Origin: an uncultured Opitutales bacterium
GTDB taxonomy: Bacteria; Verrucomicrobiota; Verrucomicrobiia; Opitutales; Seribacteraceae
DNA length: 64,000 bases
Assembly: GCA_943787575.1 (NCBI GenBank)
Contig: CALSMY010000005.1
Span: 1 to 64,000, forward strand
Direction: 5' to 3'
A program made the translations under genes and the position numbers. The first letter of the stretch is position 1, and each line of letters starts with the position of its first letter. This document shows, in pieces, positions 8,088-19,284 of this stretch. The notes below the pieces were generated by a model. It worked only from the letters and a program-made list of their open reading frames with translations. It was not told the DNA's origin and ran no database searches.

Positions 8088-8372
8088 TACAAGTTAATGA
8101 CTAACAGAAAGCGCCAACAAAGTTTATGACACAGGATAGGTTTGCACATTCCCGCTTTTTCTTAGAGGATAGATATTCTGTTCTTTAAATAACCCAGCCA
8201 AGTGCATCCATAGACAGTCGGATTTATCCGGCAACCAACCGAACGTTTTGAGCGGTCACGGTGGTTCAAAGGTCATTGACCCGGATGTGCGGTTTAAACA
8301 AAAACCGAAATCAGCGCTCTGTTCGAATATTTGGCTACTCGAACAAAGTGCGTATCAACCAAGCTACGCGCC
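8088..8372. other. Intergenic region with a small inverted repeat
   Basis: No coding region is seen. A 7-bp inverted repeat (TGTTCGA at 8320-8326, TCGAACA at 8339-8345, 12-bp spacer) is present; its meaning is unknown and it may be chance. Confidence 0.3.
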
Positions 8373-8616
8373 ATGAAACCATCGATTACTACCAATTCTG
8401 AAGAACTCGCTATCCGTGTCGACGTAGTCCAATCTAAATCATCATTTGTGGAATAACAACGGTACTTGGTGGCTGCATTATACAGTCTACCCTACCCCAG
8501 TTACATCCGACAGGAGGAGACGATCCTTAAGGACACAAAACATAAAGCAAGCCCGTCTGATAAGAGATAAAATCTTTCATGCTTTAGCTGCAGGTAAATT
8601 ACCCTTGGCCGCTTAA
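8373..8616 (+). pseudogene. Possible N-terminal remnant of a tyrosine recombinase
   Basis: Two frames join into about 80 residues. The first (8373-8456) reads MKPSITTNSEELAIR and so on. The second (from about 8446, TAA at 8614-8616) contains NNGTWWLHYTVYPTP, then RRRRSLRTQNIKQAR and RDKIFHALAAGK. A strand with GxWW, a basic strand and a helix with a KQAR/RD pattern is typical of the arm-binding N-terminal domain of phage-type integrases. The catalytic domain is absent and one frame break lies near 8446. The identification rests on pattern only. It sits 74 bp before a tRNA gene, a common neighbourhood for integrases. Confidence 0.35.
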
Positions 8617-8690
8617 ATAATTAAGGAACGGAGAATGGATTCGATATCAAACTTGTAACCTACAAAAAAACATGTAGTTTATTTGTTTTC

Positions 8691-8767
8691 GGGCCCTTAG
8701 CTCAGTTGGTTAGAGCATCCGACTCATAATCGGCAGGTCGTCGGTTCAAGTCCGACAGGGCCCACCA
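8691..8767 (+). tRNA. tRNA-Ile2 (anticodon CAT)
   Basis: A complete 77-nt cloverleaf with encoded CCA. The acceptor pairs GGGCCCT with AGGGCCC, and the T-arm is TCGG-TTCAAGT-CCGA. The anticodon loop CTCATAA has CAT at 8725-8727. Although CAT reads as Met, the body and the ACTCATAATCG context match the isoleucine tRNA whose C34 is changed to lysidine by TilS so that it reads AUA. Initiator-tRNA features are absent. Confidence 0.9.
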
Positions 8768-8773
8768 TTTAAA

Positions 8774-9187
8774 CTATTTGGATTTGCCTTTGGCAATCTG
8801 TTGAGCCAAGGCAAAGCGTGTGGCGGCTTCGAGTTTTTGGATCGCGGCGAGATCTAAGTTACTTTTCTTACCTTCGGATAAAGCTTCTTGTGCCCGTTTG
8901 ACTGCTTCCTCGATTTTGGAATCGTCCTGCTCATTAATTTTGAGAGCTTCATCGGTCAGTATGGAGACCTTTTCCGAATAGACCTCTACAAAACCAGAAC
9001 TGACAGCAAGGTATTCGACAGTCCCGTTCTTTTCAACTTTGAGATCGCCGGCAATTAGTTTGTCGATAACAGGAACATGATGGGGCAATATATCGATCTT
9101 TCCATTGGCGGTAGGCACAACTACATGATCGACTTCCTCGGAATAAACCGTGGCATCAGGGGTAACGATTTCGAGGGTTATAGGCAT
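8774..9187 (-). CDS. atpC: ATP synthase F1 epsilon subunit
   Basis: A 137-residue protein of usual length. It has an N-terminal beta-sandwich (ITLEIVTPDATVYSEEVD, then GKIDILPHHVPVI) and a C-terminal helical hairpin (IEEAVKRAQEAL onwards). Epsilon sits in the central stalk and couples rotation to catalysis; its C-terminal helices can inhibit hydrolysis. It is the last gene of the ATP synthase operon, 22 bp after atpD, and converges on the tRNA gene 6 bp away. Confidence 0.96.
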   Translation of the reverse strand: MPITLEIVTPDATVYSEEVDHVVVPTANGKIDILPHHVPVIDKLIAGDLKVEKNGTVEYLAVSSGFVEVYSEKVSILTDEALKINEQDDSKIEEAVKRAQEALSEGKKSNLDLAAIQKLEAATRFALAQQIAKGKSK

Positions 9188-9209
9188 GACGATCTAAGCA
9201 GAGTATGCG

Positions 9210-11541
<2,332 letters not shown>

Positions 11542-11585
11542 GATTTAAGTCAGTAGGATAAAGGGAATGGGTGAGAATTTACAAA

Positions 11586-13118
11586 TCAGGAAAAAGTCCT
11601 CTTCCAGTCCTCGACAGCACTTCGAAGCTTTTGTTCGGTGTCCTCTTCCAACTTTCCAGTAGAGTATATTAGTTCACACGCTTCTTTTCCTTGTGTCTCC
11701 ATATATTCGCGAAGGCTTTGAGCGGCTCGATTTACGTCCGCCACTGCGATGGAATCAAAGAAGTTGTTTTGCATAGCCCACATAAGTGAAGTTTGTACTT
11801 CTACAGAAATTGGATTTGCTGCAGTTTGCTTGAACAATTCGACAATACGGGCACCTCTATCCAAACTGGCTTTAGTAGTGGCGTCCAAATCGGATTCAAA
11901 CTGAGAGAATGCAGCAAGCTCGCGGAATTGTGCAAGTTCAAGCTTAACTTTTCCAGCTACCTTTTTGTATGCCTTGATTTGGGCTGCCGAACCTACTCGG
12001 GAAACTGACAATCCAACAGAAACTGCTGGTCTGATACCTTTATTGAAAAGATCGCCCTCTAAAAAGATCTGTCCATCAGTGATGGAGATAACATTTGTGG
12101 GGATATATCCGGAAACATCTCCCATTTGGGTTTCAATAATAGGTAAAGCGGTAAGTGATCCATTGCCGCTATCTTCTTTCAATCGAGCGGATCTTTCTAA
12201 TAGGCGGGAGTGGAGATAAAACACATCCCCAGGGTAGGCCTCACGACCAGAAGGCCGTTTAAGAATAAGAGAGATTTGTCGGTAAGCTACCGCGTGTTTG
12301 GATAAATCATCATAAACGATCAAGGCATCCATACCGTTTTCCATATACCATTCTCCGATAGCACACCCGGAATAAGGGGCGAGATATTGGTTGGCCGGAT
12401 TGTCTGCCGCAGGTGCAGATACGATGGTTACATATTCCATCGCTCCGCTTTCCTCTAAAGTTTTAATAGTCCGGGCGACATTTGCGTTCTTTTGCCCAAC
12501 TGCAACATAGATACAATATACTGGACGAAAATTTGAATCTCCGGATGCTTCTCCTTGTTTATTGATCTTCGCTTGGTTGATAATGGTATCAATAGCGATG
12601 GTAGTTTTCCCGGTTGACCGGTCACCAATAATCAACTCCCGTTGTCCACGACCAATAGGCACCATGGAGTCTACAGCCATGATTCCAGTTTGAAGGGGTT
12701 GATCAACAGACTTTCTTGGAATGATACCAGGTGCGATTCTTTCAACAGGGAAAGATTGTTCAGCATTGATCGCACCCTTTCCGTCCATGGGTCGCCCGAC
12801 TGCGTCCACTACCCTACCCAATAGTTCTTTGCCTACGGGAACTGAGAGTAACTTTCCTGTGGTGCGGGCTTCGTCTCCTTCTTTTAGAGAACTGACATCT
12901 CCCAGTAAAACGCAACCAACTGAGTTTTCTTCCAAGTTCAGGGCAATACCTAAGACATTGTTAGGAAACTCAATCATTTCGTTGTACATTACCTTGGACA
13001 ATCCATCCACTCGGGCTACGCCGTCTGCTAGAGTGATAATGGTGCCCACATTGGTGCGAGTTGCATCGGTTGAGAGGCTTTCTATTTCCTTGCGAATTAG
13101 TTCAGTAATGGAACTCAT
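11586..13118 (-). CDS. atpA: ATP synthase F1 alpha subunit
   Basis: A 510-residue subunit, normal for the family. The N-terminal beta barrel begins near [14 protein letters not shown]. The P-loop GDRSTGKT is at residues 165-172, and the VGRVGSAAQ-type signature is present as VSRVGSAAQ. Alpha carries the non-catalytic nucleotide sites and contributes the arginine finger to beta. It is flanked by atpH and atpG in the operon. Confidence 0.98.
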   Translation of the reverse strand: MSSITELIRKEIESLSTDATRTNVGTIITLADGVARVDGLSKVMYNEMIEFPNNVLGIALNLEENSVGCVLLGDVSSLKEGDEARTTGKLLSVPVGKELLGRVVDAVGRPMDGKGAINAEQSFPVERIAPGIIPRKSVDQPLQTGIMAVDSMVPIGRGQRELIIGDRSTGKTTIAIDTIINQAKINKQGEASGDSNFRPVYCIYVAVGQKNANVARTIKTLEESGAMEYVTIVSAPAADNPANQYLAPYSGCAIGEWYMENGMDALIVYDDLSKHAVAYRQISLILKRPSGREAYPGDVFYLHSRLLERSARLKEDSGNGSLTALPIIETQMGDVSGYIPTNVISITDGQIFLEGDLFNKGIRPAVSVGLSVSRVGSAAQIKAYKKVAGKVKLELAQFRELAAFSQFESDLDATTKASLDRGARIVELFKQTAANPISVEVQTSLMWAMQNNFFDSIAVADVNRAAQSLREYMETQGKEACELIYSTGKLEEDTEQKLRSAVEDWKRTFS

Positions 13119-13136
13119 AATTGATAAATAGGTGAA

Positions 13137-13535
13137 TTAAGAGGTAAAGGATTGGGACAGCTTGGATAATCGGGACTGAATAGAGTCTTCAAAAACATCA
13201 TCCACCAAGCGTATACGGTACCCGGCGATAAGGTTTTCGTTTGTGGAAACTTGCAATTCGAGTGATTGGGAGGCAGCCAAATCATCAATCTTGGCTTTTA
13301 AAGCAGAGATTATTGAATCGTTAGGCTGGCATCCAAGTTCAACTTCAACAAGTTGCTGGCGAAGAGTTTTGCGAATTTCAGTAAGGTATAACTTGAGGAT
13401 TTCGCGGTGGCGAGGAGGGTTGCCTTCTTTAAGACCAGAGAGAACATCCTTCACTAAGGTTTCCTCTACAACACCATGTTCGTTAGACGATCTTTTAACA
13501 AGTTCTCTAACCAGGTTGTTATATTTTGAGGACAT
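13137..13535 (-). CDS. atpH: ATP synthase F1 delta subunit
   Basis: A 132-residue protein at the delta position between atpF and atpA. It is shorter than the typical ~175-180 residues. The C-terminal part is recognisable (LRQQLVEVELGCQPNDSIISALKAK, then IAGYRIRLVDDVFEDSIQSRLSKL), matching the region that contacts subunit b. The N-terminal helical bundle that binds alpha looks reduced. Delta links the peripheral stalk to F1. Identity rests on order plus the C-terminal pattern. Confidence 0.88.
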   Translation of the reverse strand: MSSKYNNLVRELVKRSSNEHGVVEETLVKDVLSGLKEGNPPRHREILKLYLTEIRKTLRQQLVEVELGCQPNDSIISALKAKIDDLAASQSLELQVSTNENLIAGYRIRLVDDVFEDSIQSRLSKLSQSFTS

Positions 13536-13546
13536 GAGAAAACAAG

Positions 13547-14083
13547 CTAGGAAGTGAGGTTAAGTTCCTCAGTGGCTCGGGAAGAAAAGCGTTCTTTTTC
13601 CTCTGCAGAAAGGTCCTTGGATAGTACCTTGGAGGTGGTAAGCAAAACTAAAGATGCAATTTCTTCCCTAGCTTCACGCAAAACCCGCTCTCTTTCCTGC
13701 TCCATGGCAATCTTGGCTTTGGAAATTATTTCCTCAGCTTGCTTACGGGCATCTTCCTTTTGCGATTCTATAAGTGCTTTGGCCTGATCCTGGGCAGAGG
13801 AGATGGTTTTTTTAGCAGCGAGAGAGGCTTCTTGTAAAGTTTCTTGCTGTTGTTTTTCCGTTTCCTCTAGCTCAAGTTTAATTCGGTCGGCGTTACTGAG
13901 GGAATCTGATATTTGCTTTTCTCGCTCCTTGATCGTTGAGAGAATGTTTTTGAAAGCAAACTTCCAAATTACAAAGGCAACAATCAGAAAGTTGATGGCT
14001 TGAGCGATCAGCATAGGCCAATCGATGCCAAAGGTATCAACTATTCCTTGAGCCGTATCTCCAAGGCTAGCTATAGTAATCAT
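13547..14083 (-). CDS. atpF: ATP synthase Fo subunit b
   Basis: A 178-residue protein: a short N-terminal tail, one membrane helix (about residues 22-44, MLIAQAINFLIVAFVIWKFAF) and a long charged coiled coil rich in Glu, Lys and Gln (about 50-160). It forms the peripheral stalk holding F1 to the membrane. It overlaps nothing and leads atpH by 11 bp. No second b-type gene (b') is seen, so a b2 homodimer is inferred. Confidence 0.96.
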   Translation of the reverse strand: MITIASLGDTAQGIVDTFGIDWPMLIAQAINFLIVAFVIWKFAFKNILSTIKEREKQISDSLSNADRIKLELEETEKQQQETLQEASLAAKKTISSAQDQAKALIESQKEDARKQAEEIISKAKIAMEQERERVLREAREEIASLVLLTTSKVLSKDLSAEEKERFSSRATEELNLTS

Positions 14084-14113
14084 GGAAGAAGAATGTGGTT
14101 AAAAGCTCTTGTA

Positions 14114-14338
14114 TTAAAGAAACAAAGAGTAGAACGCAACGGCTTCGGCTAATGCCATGCCAATAATGGATTGAACGAGAATGGCTCCTGATGCATCAGG
14201 GTTACGCCCTACTGCTTCAGCGGCTTTCATGCCAACGATACCAACTCCAATGGCGGCTCCAAGGCAGCCAAGGCCAGCTTGTATACTACCAGTAATTCCT
14301 GTTGCTTGTTCAGATGCTTGTGCGAGTACTTCGATCAT
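14114..14338 (-). CDS. atpE: ATP synthase Fo subunit c
   Basis: A 74-residue two-helix hairpin. The first helix is rich in glycine (GLGCLGAAIGVGIVG), the polar loop is RNPDASG, and the second helix has the ion-carrying acidic residue in GMALAEAVAFYSL. The loop Arg-Asn/Gln-Pro signature is present as GRNP. The sequence around the Glu lacks the extra polar ligands typical of sodium-binding rings, so proton coupling is inferred. Confidence 0.96.
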   Translation of the reverse strand: MIEVLAQASEQATGITGSIQAGLGCLGAAIGVGIVGMKAAEAVGRNPDASGAILVQSIIGMALAEAVAFYSLFL

Positions 14339-14407
14339 TTTGTGAGTGTGTTGAGTGTTAATTATAGTTTGGCATGCCTACGATTGAACATAGTCACATG
14401 CAGAAAT

Positions 14408-15268
14408 TTAGTGCTTCTCCCCCTCGTCATGATTGCAAATGAGTCCGATGTATACAGATACGAGGAGCATAAAAACAAGAGCCTGTACTAGACCGATGAG
14501 CACTTCCATAAAGTAAAAAGGAACGGGGAGAATGCATTTTAATTGAGGAACAAGGTAAAACATGCTGTGAAGAAGACTTTCTCCACCGTACACATTCCCG
14601 AATAAGCGAAAAGTTAAAGAGACGGGACGAAATAGAATCGAAAGCACCTCAATTACGCCGACAGCAAGGAAAATAATTCCAAGGAGGCCAAAAATGAGAG
14701 AACTCACTTCTGATTTTTCAGCTTTATTACCAAACCAATCTTTAATAATTGCTTTGATTCCCGCATATTTTACAATGAAGTAAATCCATGAGAGATTAGC
14801 GACCAAGGCTAGTGCAAGGGTCATGTTCAAATCTGCATTGCCCGGTCGTATAAGCGGCTTAGAAATAGAAAAGTGATCATCAACTAAATGCCCGTGACCA
14901 ATGGTGCCCACACCAGGGAGTAATCCGCTCCAGTTGTGTATGAGAATAAAAAAGAAAAGTCCGCTAAGAAGCCAAAAGGATGGGAAAAATACTTTCTTGC
15001 CAACGATAGGCTCAATAATTCCTCGAATTCCTCCAATAACCGATTCAACAACCAATTGGCCTTTGGTGGGTATGAGCTGTGGCCGACCGACCAATAATTT
15101 AATCAGTAAAACAAGTCCTAGTGAAACAACCCAACTGGTGACCATTGAGTTGGTTATGGGGAACTGACCTAAATGAAAAACTGTTTCAGCAGTTACAGAT
15201 ACACCACCTCCAGCAGCATTAAGGGACGCGAAGGGGCATAGGAGGATTAATAGAGCTAATCGTTTCAC
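14408..15268 (-). CDS. atpB: ATP synthase Fo subunit a
   Basis: A 286-residue subunit with five to six membrane helices. The functional arginine lies in the helix RPVSLTFRLFGNVYGGE, and the last helix contains QALVFMLLVSVYIGL. The N-terminus (MKRLALLILLCPFASLNAAGG) looks like a cleavable signal peptide, which is sometimes seen in long a subunits. The start is GTG at 15266-15268 with no Shine-Dalgarno in front. It is the first gene of the operon; no atpI is visible. Confidence 0.96.
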   Translation of the reverse strand: MKRLALLILLCPFASLNAAGGGVSVTAETVFHLGQFPITNSMVTSWVVSLGLVLLIKLLVGRPQLIPTKGQLVVESVIGGIRGIIEPIVGKKVFFPSFWLLSGLFFFILIHNWSGLLPGVGTIGHGHLVDDHFSISKPLIRPGNADLNMTLALALVANLSWIYFIVKYAGIKAIIKDWFGNKAEKSEVSSLIFGLLGIIFLAVGVIEVLSILFRPVSLTFRLFGNVYGGESLLHSMFYLVPQLKCILPVPFYFMEVLIGLVQALVFMLLVSVYIGLICNHDEGEKH

Positions 15269-15280
15269 AAGAAATAAGAA

Positions 15281-15309
15281 CTTATAAGTTTAACTTTACC
15301 ATTGGTCAA
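15281..15309 (-). promoter_or_regulatory. Probable sigma70-type promoter of the atp operon
   Basis: On the minus strand a -35 element TTGACC (15309-15304) and a -10 element TATAAG (15286-15281) are separated by 17 bp, close to the ideal. Transcription would start near 15274, leaving only about six bases before the GTG of atpB, which implies a leaderless or nearly leaderless message. An additional upstream promoter cannot be excluded. Confidence 0.5.
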
Positions 15310-15378
15310 TTCACAAGTGTTTGGAAATGCCGAACAAATAATTGAATTAAAAGAAAATGGTGAAGCCATTAGTAGAAC

Positions 15379-16008
15379 TTATTTCAACTTTGCGGAGCAG
15401 GTGAGAGAAGTTTCAAGGAGATCAGCAAAAAAACTTCCGGCGTCGTGAGGCCATTTCTCTTCTCCTACAGTCCAGTGAGGAGAAACCTTTAATAAATGGG
15501 TTGTCCAATCAAAATATCCCTGGTGATCGGTTTTGAAAAATAAATTCGAATTCTTACAAGACTTTTCAGCCAATAAATTGAGGAAAGAGTTTTGAATGAG
15601 GCGCTTTTTAAAATGTCTCTTCTTGGGCCATGGATCTGAGTACATTATAAATGTACTTAATATGGGTAAATCCCTGGGGAGTGCCTGAAGAAATTCACCC
15701 GCTTCTGCTTTAAGAAAAAAAAGGTTTTCAAGTTTGGAGAAATCTTTTTTGCGCTCAGCTTTTCTTATTCTTTTACTGATTAGATCAATACCGACAAAAA
15801 TATTTTGGGAATCGGATTGGGCATACGATGACAACCAGTGACCATGACCACAACCAATCTCTAGGCATATCCCACCAGCATTCTTCTCTCTGACCTTTGG
15901 AAAAATCTGTCTCTTTATATACTCCCCTACCCCGCTGATTCGCTTTGCTTTTTTTAATTCAAATTCAGCAAGGCTTTTATTTTGAGCTTCATTTTCAGTC
16001 ACCTTCAT
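15379..16008 (-). CDS. trmB: tRNA (guanine-N7-)-methyltransferase
   Basis: A 209-residue SAM-dependent enzyme that makes m7G46 in tRNA variable loops. The SAM motif EIGCGHGH is at residues 50-57, and the family signature DPWPKKRH is at 125-132. The C-terminal TDHQGYFDW block is typical. The start overlaps the end of mnmG by 14 bp, so it is translated from the same message. It is the last gene of the recA-mnmE-mnmG-trmB run and ends about 110 bp before atpB. Confidence 0.95.
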   Translation of the reverse strand: MKVTENEAQNKSLAEFELKKAKRISGVGEYIKRQIFPKVREKNAGGICLEIGCGHGHWLSSYAQSDSQNIFVGIDLISKRIRKAERKKDFSKLENLFFLKAEAGEFLQALPRDLPILSTFIMYSDPWPKKRHFKKRLIQNSFLNLLAEKSCKNSNLFFKTDHQGYFDWTTHLLKVSPHWTVGEEKWPHDAGSFFADLLETSLTCSAKLK

Positions 16009-17899
16009 CTTTTTGAAGTTTGGTAAAACGTTCTAAGTAAATGTGGATGATACTAATATCTGCTGGATTAACTCCTGATATTCGAGAAGCTTGCCCTAAG
16101 GTACTTGGTTTTAACTGATTGAGCTTTTCCATGCACTCAGTTCGCAACCCAGGAAGTGAGTTATAGGAAAAGGAAGATGGAATTTCTAGGTTTTCCGCAT
16201 TTTTTATTCGTTTTGCAGCTGCAATTTCTCTTTTAAGGTATCCATCGTAGGTGATTCGATAAATTACTTCATCTTGAACCGACCTTGGCAATTGGTGAAA
16301 AGACTCGGGGAATAAAATCTCTAATTCAGAAACAGACTTAATTTGATGGGCATAGGTAATACCAGATTCAGCTTTGGTGGTTTCTAAAGTTTTGATCCAA
16401 GTATCAGTAGTTTGTAGTTGGTTTCTAATATTTTCTCTTCTTGATCTGGAATGTAAGTTGTAAGCCTCAGATTTTAGTAGAAAGCGATGTTCTGCACTTC
16501 CATGATTAAAGAGGAGACGATGTTCCGCACGGCTGGTAAACATACGGTAAGGTTCGGTGACACCCTTGGTTGTTAAATCATCGATGAGAACACCTATATA
16601 TCCTTCGTTCCGATAAATGGATAAAGAATCCAAGCCCAAAGATGACCTAGAAGCATTTATTCCTGCTATAAGTCCCTGTGCAGCAGCTTCTTCGTATCCA
16701 GAGGTACCATTAATTTGACCAGCAAAGAAAAGTGATTTAATTAGCAAGGACTCAAGGCTTTTATTAAGTTGAGTTGGAGGTGCATAATCATATTCAACCG
16801 CATAGGCAGGGCGTATAATCTTGGCGTTCTCCAGACCCGGTATGGACTTTAATACTTTTTGTTGAATTTCAAATGGTAAACAAGTTGAAAGACCATTGAT
16901 ATACCACTCATCTGTGTTCACACCTTCGGGTTCTAGATGAATACGGTGCGAATCCTTGTTGGAAAATCGAACAACTTTATCTTCAATACTCGGGCAATAC
17001 CTAGGGCCAGTCCCAACGATATCACCTTTATAAAGTGGAGAAAGATGAAGGTTTTCATTGATGTGTTTGTGGGTAGTTTCAGTAGTAGATGTAAGAAAGC
17101 ATTTTACTAAATTTGAGCCTAATACTTGGTTGTTTTTAATTGCCCATCTTCTGTTTTGTTCCACGTGGAACATCTCGGAATCACTCCGACTGTCGTAGAA
17201 GGCAAATTTAGAAGGAATTTCATCTCCAGATTGTTCATCTAGGCCATCGAAATTAATAGAATTACCCAGAAGCCTAGGAGGTGTACCGGTCTTAAAACGC
17301 CTCAGTTCAATTCCATGTTTTATAAAATGTGCAGAAAGTCCCTTTGCAGAATGATCACCAAGCCTGCCTCCTTCTGACTTTGATTGTCCAATATGAGTGG
17401 ATGCCTGTAAAAAAGTACCTGTGGTTACTATTACCGTTTTACCGTAGAAGTGAAGTCCCATTGATGAGGTAACTCCTTTGCATGAAGATTTCTGAACGAT
17501 TAACCCATCTACCATTGCTTGAAAGAGCGTAAGATTTGGTTGTTGTTCCAGAACATGTTTCATCCGTAACTGGTAGGCTTTTTTATCACATTGTGCCCTA
17601 GGAGCTTGTACGGCTTTTCCTTTAGAGGTATTTAAAAGTTTAAATTGAATGGCAGTAAAATCAGCATTTAATGCCATTTCACCTCCTAATGCATCGATTT
17701 CACGAACAATTTGTCCTTTTCCTTGTCCACCAATCGCAGGGTTGCAGCTCATCTGTGCAATCGTATCTAAATTACCTGTTAAAAGTAATACATCTGCTCC
17801 TTGCTTTGACGCAGCAATGGCTGCTTCGCATCCAGCATGACCAGCACCGCAGACAATTACATCATATGGTTTACTAGGCGTATTTACCCGTAGAGTCAT
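15995..17899 (-). CDS. mnmG: tRNA uridine-34 5-carboxymethylaminomethyl modification enzyme, FAD subunit
   Basis: A 634-residue MnmG (GidA). The FAD-binding motif CGAGHAGCEAA is at the N-terminus, followed by the SCNPAIGGQGKG block, GTFLQA, and the C-terminal helical domain ending with LKPSTLGQASRISGVNPADI. With MnmE it installs the cmnm5 group on U34 of several tRNAs, using FAD, NADH and a folate donor. It starts 4 bp after mnmE, so the two partner subunits are made from one message. Confidence 0.97.
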   Translation of the reverse strand: MTLRVNTPSKPYDVIVCGAGHAGCEAAIAASKQGADVLLLTGNLDTIAQMSCNPAIGGQGKGQIVREIDALGGEMALNADFTAIQFKLLNTSKGKAVQAPRAQCDKKAYQLRMKHVLEQQPNLTLFQAMVDGLIVQKSSCKGVTSSMGLHFYGKTVIVTTGTFLQASTHIGQSKSEGGRLGDHSAKGLSAHFIKHGIELRRFKTGTPPRLLGNSINFDGLDEQSGDEIPSKFAFYDSRSDSEMFHVEQNRRWAIKNNQVLGSNLVKCFLTSTTETTHKHINENLHLSPLYKGDIVGTGPRYCPSIEDKVVRFSNKDSHRIHLEPEGVNTDEWYINGLSTCLPFEIQQKVLKSIPGLENAKIIRPAYAVEYDYAPPTQLNKSLESLLIKSLFFAGQINGTSGYEEAAAQGLIAGINASRSSLGLDSLSIYRNEGYIGVLIDDLTTKGVTEPYRMFTSRAEHRLLFNHGSAEHRFLLKSEAYNLHSRSRRENIRNQLQTTDTWIKTLETTKAESGITYAHQIKSVSELEILFPESFHQLPRSVQDEVIYRITYDGYLKREIAAAKRIKNAENLEIPSSFSYNSLPGLRTECMEKLNQLKPSTLGQASRISGVNPADISIIHIYLERFTKLQKDEGD

Positions 17900-17903
17900 G
17901 ACC

Positions 17904-19256
17904 TTATTTACCTATACAGAATTCTCCAAAGAGAATATCAAGCATGTCCTCATTTGTTTTTCTCCCAATCATCATGTCTAATTTTTCCCGTGCTTCTGAT
18001 AAGTGTATAGAAGTAATTTCCTCACCAACTTTCTCTTTTGATTTTTGTAAGAAATGACTTAATTCGTCTAAGCAGTTTTTAATAAGTAATTCGTGTCTTA
18101 TACTAACAAGGTATTCATTTTCTGAGTCTACACCCGTGATTTCTTGAATTAATTCTAATAATAGTCTTTCAAATTGTTTAAGACCACTTTTTTCGGTGGA
18201 ACTAATATTTATCGCTTTTGGCGTTTTTTTATAATTTGGTATCCAATCATTTTCTCCCAAGTCTGATTTATTACGAATTAGAAGAGTCGGTTTACTTTGG
18301 ATTAATTTAGTGAAATCTTTTGGAAGTTCGCTAGGGTGGGGGACTGAGTTATCAATTACCCAAAGAAATAAATCAGCCTCTTCTGCTTGTTCAAGACTCA
18401 TTTCAATACCAGCTAGTTCAATTTCTTCTGATGCATTATGAACACCTGCTGTATCCACAAGCGTAATCCAGTATTTTCCAATTTTAATATCAAATTCTAG
18501 GTAGTCCCTGGTTGTGCCTGCGTCTGAATGAATTAATGCACGATTCTTGCCCGCAAGAGCATTAAATAAGCTGCTTTTCCCGACATTTGGTAATCCTGCA
18601 AGAACTACCCTTATATTCTTGGCTAATAGTTTAGTTCTGTTTGCCTGTAAAAGTAATGTTTCTAGTTCCTTTATTATTGTTTTAACATTTTGGTGATGTT
18701 TATTATGATCTTCTTTAATTAAATCATCTTCAGGGAAGTCAATGTGTGCTTCAATGGAAGCTTGTAGCCCCAAAATATTCTTTTGAATAGATAAAAGTTT
18801 ATTTGAAAGTTTCCCTTTTAAATTTCGTTGGGCTAAAGCAAGAGCTTGTTCATTTTTTGCTGCAATAATTTGTGCTACAGATTCTGCTTGTGGGAGATCA
18901 ATTTTCCCATTGAGGAATGCCAGCCTAGTAAATTCACCAGGCTGGGCTATCCGACATCCTCGATTCATTAAGTCCTTACTGATCAATTCGATGATCAATG
19001 GATTACCGTGACATGAAATTTCGAGTGAATCTTCACCAGTATAAGACTTTCCTTCATTAAACAAAGTAATGACAACTTGATCTAATGTTTCTCCATCACA
19101 TGATTGATAATCTACAAGGTATGTTTTTCTTGGAGTCGGGTTTGTACAATCGCACGCTTCCTTGGCAATTATATGTGAAAGTGGACCACTTATACGAATT
19201 ACAGCTAAAGCCGATTCTCCAGCAGGAGTGGCTAGAGCAATGATTGTTTCTATCAT
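17904..19256 (-). CDS. mnmE: tRNA modification GTPase MnmE
   Basis: A 450-residue protein when started at the ATG 19256. This start is preferred over the in-frame upstream start at 19328, which would overlap recA, because MnmE proteins begin with this folate-domain pattern (TIIALATPAGESALAVIRISG). The N-terminal folate-binding domain is followed by helices and an inserted G domain with P-loop GLPNVGKS at 221-228 and DTAG. The C-terminal CIGK motif with the essential Cys is present. It is the partner of MnmG, the next gene. It follows recA by 28 bp. Confidence 0.97.
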   Translation of the reverse strand: MIETIIALATPAGESALAVIRISGPLSHIIAKEACDCTNPTPRKTYLVDYQSCDGETLDQVVITLFNEGKSYTGEDSLEISCHGNPLIIELISKDLMNRGCRIAQPGEFTRLAFLNGKIDLPQAESVAQIIAAKNEQALALAQRNLKGKLSNKLLSIQKNILGLQASIEAHIDFPEDDLIKEDHNKHHQNVKTIIKELETLLLQANRTKLLAKNIRVVLAGLPNVGKSSLFNALAGKNRALIHSDAGTTRDYLEFDIKIGKYWITLVDTAGVHNASEEIELAGIEMSLEQAEEADLFLWVIDNSVPHPSELPKDFTKLIQSKPTLLIRNKSDLGENDWIPNYKKTPKAINISSTEKSGLKQFERLLLELIQEITGVDSENEYLVSIRHELLIKNCLDELSHFLQKSKEKVGEEITSIHLSEAREKLDMMIGRKTNEDMLDILFGEFCIGK

Positions 19257-19284
19257 TGCGGGGTGGGGTAGGGCAGGGTGTTTC

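Noticed and set aside
8320-8345. Inverted repeat TGTTCGA/TCGAACA as an attachment site or operator
   Set aside because: Only seven bases per arm, no second copy seen at the tRNA, and no neighbouring gene to regulate.
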